From contig OZ020270.1 in assembly GCA_963971225.1 (NCBI GenBank), positions 15,673,817-15,737,816 of the forward strand: DNA of 64,000 bases. Direction: 5' to 3'. Below are positions 55,704 through 64,000 of the stretch, piece after piece (position 1 is the first letter of the stretch; each line of letters starts with the position of its first letter). Made by a program: the position numbers and the translations under genes. The DNA is from Melieria omissa (Eukaryota > Arthropoda > Insecta > Diptera > Ulidiidae). Below the pieces are notes generated by a model. It did not search any database, was not told the DNA's origin, and saw nothing but the letters and a program-made list of their open reading frames with translations.

Positions 55704-56190
55704 GTAAGTACAACCACACAACAAACATTGGCTGGTGCCTGAAATTAGTATACTTTATATATAAATTGGAGGGCTAATGTAAACTATAATGCCTTTTGCA
55801 ATGGGGCATCACAACGTGATTTGAAAATCGGTTTTGGTGCCTCTGAACGCAGACGAAGGGCGCAAAGTTAGAACTAGTTCTCAGCTTGTGAATTCCAAAT
55901 GAGTTGCGAGCCGCACATACAGTCTTCTGGGCACTTGGTCTCGATTTCAGGTCAAATTTGGGTATAAAAAACCATACTGATTTGTTAGACCAAGTTTTGC
56001 TGCGCCGCCATTCTAAGTTGCGAGTTGCGCCTGAGACCAATCATGTTGCTGGTCAGCGTAAAAACCGCGTAATCTGTTTAAGTTGTGCAGTTGTGCCGAT
56101 ACTCAGATTGCTTAAGCTTGCGACTGGGCAAAAACATGTGCGTGTAGTTGGGTAGTGTAATAAAATTGAAACCACTCAAAATAAATGCAG
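55704..56190. other. intron, no recognised element
   Basis: This 487-bp stretch lies between the doubtful mini-exon and the conserved RRRSS exon. The frame at 55774-56040 on the minus strand and its + shadow have no known match. Confidence 0.5.
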
Positions 56191-56370
56191 GAAAAGGAAG
56201 GCAAACTGCCGCTTATGGAGCTGCTCAGGCAACGCCGTCGGTCGTCCGTGCGCAATATGATGACCAAAGAGCCCATTGCGAACGAGAGCTTCCTCGGCAT
56301 TGTACTGAAACCAGTGGTCAAAGACTCCAAAGACCAACAACAGCCCCAACAGGCTAAGCAAATGTTGAAG
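56191..56370 (+). CDS. bt: projectin PEVK-region exon with RQRRRSSVRNMMTKEP motif (60 codons)
   Basis: The exon encodes EKEGKLPLMELLRQRRRSSV, RNMMTKEPIANESFLGIVLK and PVVKDSK, ending QAKQMLK. The RQRRRSS(V/I)RN(M/L)MTKEPI.NESFLG(I/V)VLKPV(V/I)KD stretch is almost identical to Drosophila projectin as I remember it. This makes it the most conserved non-Ig segment in the window and points to a binding or regulatory role rather than a plain spring. It contains another RRRSS basophilic-kinase type motif. Borders are AATGCAG and AAG/GTAAAA, phase 0. Confidence 0.95.
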
Positions 56371-56522
56371 GTAAAACCGCAAGCAAATCCTATCAAAACG
56401 CCGACAACAATGCAAATCCGCTTGCGCTTATCTATCATACTCTCTGCAACATATTGGCTGTCACATAACGGCTGTCGTACTGTCGCATTCTATCTATGTT
56501 TCCATTGCGTCACTGCGTCTAA

Positions 56523-56900
56523 AGGCTTGATTACACGTAATGAGTAGAGTGACGAGACAGCAACTCGAACGAGTACTCGTTTCGTCTAAACAGTAAGGCG
56601 AGTTGTTGATTGAGTCAGTGACCGAGTAGAGTGGCGAGAGAGTCACTAGAATCACATTTTGTTTACTAGGCCGAGTACTACTTTACCGTCACATGCGGAA
56701 TACGTCACACATCACTTTTCGCTCGGTTGAGTTTAATTGCGCGAGTTGCTTAGTTCATTTTGTGCATTGTAAAACCGAACTGACAAACACTTGTCAAAAT
56801 ATGTTTGAACAACTCGTCGCTTTTGCTCGCCATCACAATTCTCTCTGCCTAGTACCATTTTGATGTCTCGCCACTCTACTCGTTACGTGTAATCAAGCCT
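56523..56900. mobile_element. Harbinger-like MITE, copy 1
   Basis: Inverted ends AGGCTTGATTACACGTAAYG are flanked by TAA on both sides (56520-56522, 56901-56903), a 3-bp duplication as in PIF/Harbinger. Inside the left arm GAGTAGAGTGACGAGACAGC is shared with copy 2. Confidence 0.82.
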
Positions 56901-56903
56901 TAA

Positions 56904-57444
56904 CTCACTGCACTCGACTGTAGTTGAAAGCAAACAACAAACGAAACAAAAAGAGCTCAGTGAAAACCGCTTACTGAACTCTATACTCTCAGGCTTTCCC
57001 TATCTGTCAACACTGTTCTCTTTGGTTCTCTGTAGTATATTTATCATTTACCAAAAAATATCGCTTACAAAATCTTTCTCAAATGCGTTTTCGACTGCAT
57101 TTAGTACAAAGATCGCTCGTTTCTCAACTCTCTCTATTTCTGTCTTTCTTTCGCTCATATTTCTCATTCTTAACTTCATATTCGGGTTAAGCTCCTTTTA
57201 ACTCGGTTCTTTTGATCAAAGCCCAACATGCCGGAATCAATATGCGCTTCTATAATATGTTGTTTCACTTTTTGTTCTCATTCAATCTTCAAACGTCTCT
57301 CTTTTACCTGTGCGCTTACACCTTTACAGTTATTAATCAAGCAATTGTTTGGCAACGTTTGAGCGCTTTTAGAACATTGTCTAGTAGAAAGCTCGCCATC
57401 AAAAAGTAGCGCTGCGTGCTCTGTATCTCTCTGTCTCGCACACT
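56904..57444. other. CT-rich spacer between two MITEs
   Basis: It holds pyrimidine-rich DNA (for example CTCTCTATTTCTGTCTTTCT) and short + frames of no known family. Confidence 0.5.
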
Positions 57445-57758
57445 AGGCTTGATTACACGTAACGAGTAGAGTGACGAGACAGCAACTCGAACGAGTACTC
57501 GTTTCATCTAAACAGTAAGGTGAGTTATTGATCGAGTCAGTGACCGAGTAGAGTGGCGAGAGAGTCACTAGAATCACATTTTGTTTACTAGGTCGAGTAC
57601 ACTTTACCCCTATATTTTTCTTCTTTTCGCAGCGATTCGCTGAATCACTCGTTACACTGTCACTGACTCAATCAACAACTCGCCTTACTGTTTAGACGAA
57701 ACGAGTACTCGTTCGAGTTGCTGTCTCGTCACTCTACTCGTTACGTGTAATCAAGCCT
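57445..57758. mobile_element. Harbinger-like MITE, copy 2, near-complete hairpin
   Basis: It has the same ends and arms as copy 1. Both arms (about 125 bp) are complementary, including CGAACGAGTACTCGTTTC. No clean 3-bp duplication is seen (ACT left, TTA right). It lies in the same intron as copy 1, and ends 329 bp before the last exon. Confidence 0.8.
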
Positions 57759-58087
57759 TTACTATATCTCTGTCAAGCCTACGCACTCGTTGATGTATGG
57801 TTTCCTCTTCGTTTGTTCACAATTCTACCGGTTTCTAACTCTATCACTCTCTATCTATCCCTCTCTTATGTGTTTTTCTTACCAACGCATTTTTGTCTAT
57901 CTCTCCGTCAAGTTCTTTCTTCCACTTTGTTGGTTATGCCACATGTTTTCTCCATTTCACGCTTTTCGAGCCCACAAGTCCCGCCCATGAAATTTCACGT
58001 TTCTCACATTTCAAAATCACTTGAAATTTACAACTCTCTCCCACAAACATCACTCAACACCCCACACTCCGTAAACACTGAACACAG

Positions 58088-58366
58088 GAAACCGCCAAAG
58101 AGGGCAAAATGCTGTTAACGGCCGACAGGGCCCAAATCCATGAGTTAAAAAAGCCAGAAGGCATACCTACACTGGTGGATGATTACGAACGTCCCGAATT
58201 AGAGAAATTTGAGAAACCCGAATTTGAAAAGAGCAAAAAGGACAAACACACTGTACCCGAAATACAGACCCATGAGGCGCCGGCAGTGAAGGCGCCGCCC
58301 GAGATCAAGGCCCCCCAGATCAAACCGCCCGAGGTGAAGCCACCTCCGGCGGTCGAAACTCCCCAG
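58088..58366 (+). CDS. bt: projectin PEVK-region exon with Pro-rich end (93 codons)
   Basis: The exon starts ETAKEGKMLLTADRAQIHEL, passes KKPEGIPTLVDDYERPELEK and FEKPEFEKSKK, then turns into a run of PPEIKAP/PPEVKPPP repeats ending VETPQ at CAG/GTAAGA. It is 279 nt, phase 0 at both ends, and starts after CACAG. The LKKPE..TL.DDYERP.LEK pattern matches Drosophila projectin. The Pro/Glu/Val/Lys 6-residue repeats are the most PEVK-like sequence in the window and should form an extensible polyproline-type coil. It is the last exon inside the window. Confidence 0.93.
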
Positions 58367-59746
58367 GTAAGAACGAAAAGAACATCAAACCCTTTTTGGG
58401 AACTACAAAGAGGTACAATTGCCATTGACTAGAGAAATGAGTCGAACTGGGAGGAAGGGGATTGGAAAATTCTACAACTAACATAATGCGTATTGGAAAC
58501 AAAACTAATCGAAGCTTTATTTTGCGGCCTCTAAGATGGCGTATATTAATTGCTTTGGAACGCTCTAGAGGCCGTCAAGGGCAATTTCACAAAAATATTA
58601 AGAAACTAAAACACAAATTAAAAAAATAACTTAAAAAAAAACTTGGGAAATAATATTATCTAAAACACTTTTATTTATTTTCTAAAATCTTCCAAAAGAG
58701 TGAATGTATTTTTAATTTGTTTCTGAATTTTTCTTCGGATGAAATTTCATAGTTTTTTTCCGAAAAAAATTCCAAAAAAAATTTGATTTTAATTTCAGTT
58801 TTTACTGAAACAGGTTTTTCCCAAAGCAAGTCTGTTAAACAAATTTGTTTAACAGACTTTTTCTAAATTTCTCCACAAAAAAGTAAAAAAGTTTGTTTTG
58901 CTACACTTTTTTTACGATTGGTTTGTTTTTAGAGAAAAAACAGTTTCAAAAATCTAAAAGAACAGTATATGTTGTTGCTGCGACTGTTGGTCAGCGTCGA
59001 ATATTGTGTGGTTAATTGCCGCCAGCACGGATCGGATTTATATGCAAAAACTATGCAAAAAATGCAAAAAATATGCAAAATATGCAAACATATGCAAATA
59101 TGAACTGCATATCTCAGCTCATTCTTATTATTTTTCAATAAAAATAGTTTCTGTCTGGGTCCTGTTCATGTCGGAAGTTCCAACAAAATTTGCACTTGCA
59201 TATAATTCCGATCCCTACTGATGACATTTGCGGCACTATGTAGTGCTGACATAAACAACAATACCAACAACATCGCGAGTGTGTGCGCGAGCGACACATG
59301 GCATGTTTACGGTGAAAATAAACGCGCGCGGGCGAATATTATAACGACTTTATTTTTAAAAATGCTAAAATAATTTTGAAATGTTTTTGTTGTTTTTGCG
59401 CATAGGATAAATAAAGACAACTTGCCACATGCAAAGAGAACGTTTTGTTATATTGTTGCTGTTATCGCAAATGACGCTTTCGTTTTGAAGATTTGTATTC
59501 TGCTGGCTGAAATGGAGAAGGTGCTAAAAAGCGGTTAAAAATATAAATGTAGAAATACAACTACAACGACAGCAATAAGAACAACAACTGCGATATATAG
59601 ATAATGCATATTTCTTTTCTAATTAAATATTCGAGCGTCAGAAAACAACGCTATCAATGCCAGCGACTCGGTTCGACCAGCGCAGCGACTGACGTCCTGC
59701 ACCATAAATTGGTTTCGAAGTCGACAAATGGCATATTGATATAGTA
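58367..59746. other. intron start with a 32-bp palindrome and ATGCAAA cluster
   Basis: AT-rich DNA follows the last exon. Near 59020-59216, ends resembling GGATCGGATTTATATGC and its inverse flank six to seven ATGCAAA copies. This could be a 0.2-kb MITE, but no duplication is seen. No gene was found. Confidence 0.4.
58828..58859. repeat. 32-bp perfect palindrome
   Basis: AAGTCTGTTAAACAAA is followed directly by its exact reverse complement. Confidence 0.95.
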
Positions 59747-60519
59747 TCTAATATATAAAATTCTCGTGTCATAGTGTTAGTTACCATACTCCTCCGAAAC
59801 GGCTTGACCGATTTTTATGAAATTTTACATGCATATTCAGTAGGTCTGAGAATCGGCTACTATCTATTTTTCATACCCCTAAGGGGCGTGGCACATTTTT
59901 GTGACCCAATTATTCTGCTGAACTATAAGTAACACAGCAATGAAACTTAGCATGAACCTATCATGTACTCATATCTTTCGACAGACGAAATGAGGCGGGT
60001 TTTGGACAACGGGGCGTGGCACCACCCATACAAGCGAAATCTTTAAAATGGAATATCTTCGAAATCGTAAGTAGCACAACATTGAAATTTAGTACCCCGT
60101 CGTCCCATAGAATATTTATCTACTGATAAGATTTGATGGGCGTTGGACAAGGGGCGTGGCACATTTTTTGTGACCCAAATATTTTGCTGAACTATAAGCC
60201 GCTCAGCAATGAAACTTAGTACGAACCTACCATTTTCTCTTCCGACAGAGGGCATTGAATAAGGGGCAGGTATTGAATAAGAGGGCATGGCACCGCCCAT
60301 ATAATTTAAATCCGGTTCAAGCGCAGTCCAGTTCTTTACTGAAACTTAGCAGCAATATTGCTTAGTTTTGGGCCTCGATTGCGTTAATCAGTAGCTCCTC
60401 CTCTTCCTTCAGTTGATTTTCTTCGTAAATTTGCATCGCCATAGATTCGCCATCTCGCGTATTTCATTATAAAAAAAATAACAAATGTCGTGCGAGACAA
60501 AGTTCGCGGGGTCAGCTAG
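59747..60519 (+). mobile_element. non-autonomous Helitron, complete, plus strand
   Basis: It starts TCTAATATATAAAATTCTCG with CCTCCGAAACGGCTTGACCG shortly inside, a well-known insect Helitron 5' end. It ends GCGGGGTCAGCTAG and lies exactly between A (59746) and T (60520). It has no Rep/helicase gene. Its 773 bp include TGGGCGTTGGACAAGGGGCG, which is shared with the other two copies. Confidence 0.87.
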
Positions 60520-60708
60520 TAAGTATATACATATCAGGTCGTTCGGCGCATAGTAATGCGTAGCATAGTGTGAATAGTAAAATTGGTTTGAGCTATTGTC
60601 GTCGTGCAGGGCCGAGAATAGATCAAGGGTTGTGACTCGCACAGCGGAGCAGAGCCCAAGGGGATACAAATTATTAAAACTATTTTTGTGAGTCCTTTTA
60701 GCTCAATA

Positions 60709-61945
60709 CAGTAGCGACTCGGTAAAAGCAACCGATTAATGACAGGGGCAGTTGCAACTACCGAGTTTGTTGCAATTATCGAGTCAAAATTTTTGTATGA
60801 AAATTTGCAAATTTCACAAAGTTTTATAAGGGTTTCATTAGAATTCATTATTATTTTATTCATATTTTGTTGTATTACAAAAAAAAGAACTTAAACTAAT
60901 CACTCATTCATTGTGTTTAAGAAAAATCAAACAGAAACAAGAACTCCAAACATTTCTTAAAAAGGCTTTAATTAAGGGGTTATATACCTTTTTGTGGCTC
61001 AAAAATCAAAAAAAAATTTTATGACTTATTTTTGAAGTACATACTTTTAACAATTTTTCTGCAAAATTTCATCGAGATCGGGGCACTAGAACCTAAGATA
61101 CGGCCGTTCATAGCGCGCAGTTTCCGGAACTCAAGTATTCAACTCAAACTTTAAACGTGATTTTCTCCAAATGATTTTTTTTGAAAAATGCCATCGCGGT
61201 GAGCACGATATCCCGCTAACCACTACATCGATCAATTTGAAATTTTGAGGGGTTGTTTGTACATACAATAGCTAATTCGTGAACGAAGGAATTTTTTTCG
61301 ACAAATTCTTCTATTTTTTTTGGCAAAAAACTCAATTTTTTTACCTTAAAAAATCGACATTTTTGGGAAAAATAGCACTGTAACTGTAAAAATTTTTTTT
61401 TGGTAAAATCCTTCGTTCACGAACAAGGTAACACTATGTACTAACGTGGTCTTGTTTTTTTTTTTTTTAGCTGAGCCGTTACCTCGATTTCATGCTCACC
61501 GTCAACCACTGCTAACAAAAGGACTTCTGCGGCAAGGGCTGTAACTTCCCCAATTTTTCGAATTTTCGCTTGAAATTTTATACAAATTCACATAAGGACA
61601 TGTACTTTTATAAACTTTGTATTTCATTTGAATAAAGCTATGGTAACATGCTTTAAAAAAAAACAATTAAAACACTGTATTTCCCTACAGAAAAAGATAT
61701 ATAACCCCTTAACAAAACAGTTTGATAACAATTTAGTTTACTGATTTAAAGAAACTAGAGAGAGAAACGGGACATCAACTGACACTCTACTCCACAAAAA
61801 GAAAATAAGACGAAGAAAAAGTTGTGATTTTTGAGGTTTTTTCGGCAGCAGTTGCTTTTACTGAGTCTATAATGTATAAAATCCGGTGGTTGCGATAATC
61901 GAGGAGTTGCGCAAATCGAGGGTTGCTTTTACCGAGTCGCTACTG
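60709..61945. mobile_element. Tigger-like (pogo group) non-autonomous element
   Basis: Inverted ends CAGTAGCGACTCGGTAAAAG are flanked by TA (60707-60708, 61946-61947). CAGT ends at TA targets are typical of Tigger/pogo elements. No transposase is present, and it contains a nested TTAA-flanked element. Confidence 0.82.
60976..61708. mobile_element. nested TTAA-flanked element
   Basis: GGGGTTATATACC at the left and its inverse ATATAACCCC at the right lie directly inside TTAA (60972-60975, 61709-61712). The TTAA fits piggyBac, but the GGGG end is not the usual CCC, so the family is open. It is non-coding. Confidence 0.65.
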
Positions 61946-61947
61946 TA

Positions 61948-62216
61948 TATGAATATTTTATGAAAATCAAATCATTTTGAAACAACAACTTTAAACAAAA
62001 CAACAACAGCATTAAAAGCGCTGCTAACTACAGACAAGCGCCGCACTGACGCGCTCAGTTGCAACATATGATCACCCTGACCCTTAACGCTTTTTTTTGG
62101 GTTTGTGACTCAACTCAACTCGTTCTCATACATCGGTCTAATTATATGAGCTACTGCCTCCAATACCTGCTGCTGAACGATTGTTGCTATTGTTGTTGCC
62201 GGTGCTGCTACGGGAA
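61948..62216. other. intron stretch, no feature
   Basis: This is CAACAA-rich DNA with no gene or element seen. Confidence 0.6.
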
Positions 62217-63900
62217 CACATTGGCAAAAAACAGGCAAAAACGGTCGCATTGGAGCAAATTCAAAAGTTGCGAATTTGAATATTTTTACTCTACTCTAGC
62301 CAGATAGAAAATCAACTTTTCAAGTCCCTTCATCCCATGATCTGGACTTTACGGCCTTCAAAGTTGGACGTTTTATTATATTATTTTTACTTCTAGCAAA
62401 ATATCGTTAACAAGACCGTCTTTAGATGCCCGTAGAATCTATATTTTGTAATGAAATCCCATAATTTTTCACATGTGGGGTTCCGATCTTTAAGCAATTA
62501 ATATGTAAAAAAATTTTATTTCAAAAATGTTTATTTTGACAAAAAACATATCTAACCTTTGCCTCATTTTTTGATAAAAAGTAAAAAATCGGGATTTTCT
62601 ATGGACTGTAACTTTTGAGATCCCATAGTATTCCACGAAATACTTATACACTGATTAGGTGGGATATTCAGCTAAATGATGGTACCAAACTTATCTGCGG
62701 AGTCCGGCGTCAGCGTGAATGCGAGCAATTTTCGCATGCCAACCCAAGCACTTTTTGTACTCATCACTGGTGAGCAACGATATATTTTTAATTGCTAAGC
62801 AAATCTATATCGTATGAAAAACAGCAAGGCTGGTATTGAAAAGAATAAATATGTATTTATATATATAGAATTGAGATGTGTATTTATGTCATTGATTTAT
62901 CTATGGCCGTCCGTCAATATGTCTTCCAACACGTCTATCTGATGGAAGCTATTCATAATAGCTTTTGAAAAAGTTGAGATACGAAACTAAAATTTTTTAA
63001 AAAGAACTGTAGAAATAATGAGAACAACATATTGACTGAAATGGGCGTGGTTTGCACATTTTTTAACAGGTTTGCCATATAAATATATTTTTTCATGATA
63101 TGAACTTTTAAATATTTACCGTCCGTTTATGGACATTTTTGTCTGGAAATATGTATGTGTGTCATGCCTCTTTAACCCCTTATGATACATAATAAGTAAT
63201 TATTTTAACTTTTAGTGAGTAAAGATATACTTGTCAATTAACTTTTTCAGTTCTATATATAAGTAAATGAATAGTTTAGAAATTTTAAATTTTTTTTAAG
63301 AAAGAGTGTGCCAATTTTTGTAAAATGTGTCACATAATTCAATTCTAATAATAATTAATAATTCTTTGTCTAAAGAGGATTTGAATGCATGATAATAAAA
63401 TTTGAGCCTATTTTAATATTGTTTAAAATAAAGTCTGTGTGGGGTGCGGGCGCAGCCGTGGGCGGATTTTTTTCACTTTGGAACAAATCATCTTCTACTT
63501 ATGGGAAACCATTATGCAAAACTTCAATCTTTATTATTTTTGAAGTTGTAAAATTTTTTGTTATATGGACAAACATTCAGAAACCATAAATCGTGTGCTG
63601 AGAAAAAGTGCTCAAATTAAAAAACGCTAAAACACGTATAACTTTATTTTTGATCTTTTATGAGAATCAGTTATCAAAATTTTGATTTATTCTTTTTGCT
63701 TCTGATTATGCATATTTCTAAAACTCTTAACTTCCGACTGTAGGGTACCAGCTCCTGGTAAGGGAAAAAAATTACACCATACAATTCTCTAAGGAATCCT
63801 AAAGATAATAGCAAGATTTCAGTTCTCTAGTGCAGAAACTATAGATTTTAGAGTTTAAAACAGGCGATGCGAGCGTTTTTGCTTGTTTTCCCCCAATGTG
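62217..63900 (-). mobile_element. Transib-like element, inverted copy
   Basis: It has the same CACATTGG ends and the same interior as 51265-52941, but in reverse orientation: its left end matches the right end there. The flanks GGGAA and CGGCG do not match, so no target duplication is visible here. Open frames inside are not conserved between the two copies. Confidence 0.8.
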
Positions 63901-64000
63901 CGGCGTCGGCGGTGTATTGTCATAATTGTGTTTTGGCTCCGCTCGGCCGACTGGTCGCTGTTGCAGCGGCTCGCACGGAACGTGCCTTTCAGCCAGTCAG
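63901..64000. other. window end, GC-rich intron
   Basis: A short GC-rich stretch (CGGCGTCGGCGG, GCTCGGCCGACTGG). No exon border is seen before the end. Confidence 0.5.

Overview
The window is insect nuclear DNA and lies entirely inside one giant muscle gene, read on the + strand. Seventeen short exons encode consecutive pieces of projectin (bent, bt), the titin/twitchin-family protein of fly muscle. They run from the N-terminal immunoglobulin (Ig) domains, through an Ig pair joined to a Gln-rich tail, into the elastic PEVK-type segment. Neither the gene start nor its end is inside. Protein similarity to Drosophila projectin (from memory, not searched), the dipteran-type SINE, mariners and I-clade LINEs, and the long repeat-filled introns suggest a cyclorrhaphan fly with a larger genome than Drosophila, possibly a tephritid fruit fly. 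The species is not proven.

Layout. 1-5951: upstream intron with a decayed transposon ORF interrupted by two hAT elements, a TA-flanked foldback MITE and a (CTACT)n satellite. 5952-6087 and 14993-15193: two halves of one Ig domain, split at its Trp codon by an 8.9-kb intron that holds a mariner-derived hairpin and a three-level nest (an 8-kb long-inverted-repeat element, a pogo element inside it, and a CR1-like LINE inside that). 15533-19342: five more Ig domains in compact GC-rich exons with two very short introns, then a Gln-rich extension that looks alternatively spliced. 21733-22107: a Lys/Glu-rich exon predicted to form a single alpha-helix. 24015-58366: ten small PEVK-region exons separated by introns of about 0.2 to 14 kb. 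58367-64000: the next intron.

The introns are an archive of insertions. There are three LINEs, all antisense to the gene: one CR1-like and two I-clade, one of which has both ORFs open and a 13-bp target duplication. There are several hAT elements with 8-bp duplications, piggyBac-like TTAA elements, Tc1/mariner/pogo/Tigger elements at TA, Harbinger-like MITEs, a P-like MITE, an inverted pair of Transib-like elements, three Helitron copies and a tRNA-type SINE with a perfect 12-bp duplication.

How the parts work together. Every exon from the Ig/Gln-rich exon onward starts and ends between codons or is an exact multiple of three, so PEVK exons can be skipped or included without a frameshift. 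This fits known alternative splicing of the projectin spring. Transposon insertion has lengthened the introns without breaking any recognised exon, but one element ends 45 nt before a 3' splice site and another makes up over 90% of an intron. No bacterial-type system, CRISPR array, rRNA or intact tRNA gene was seen.
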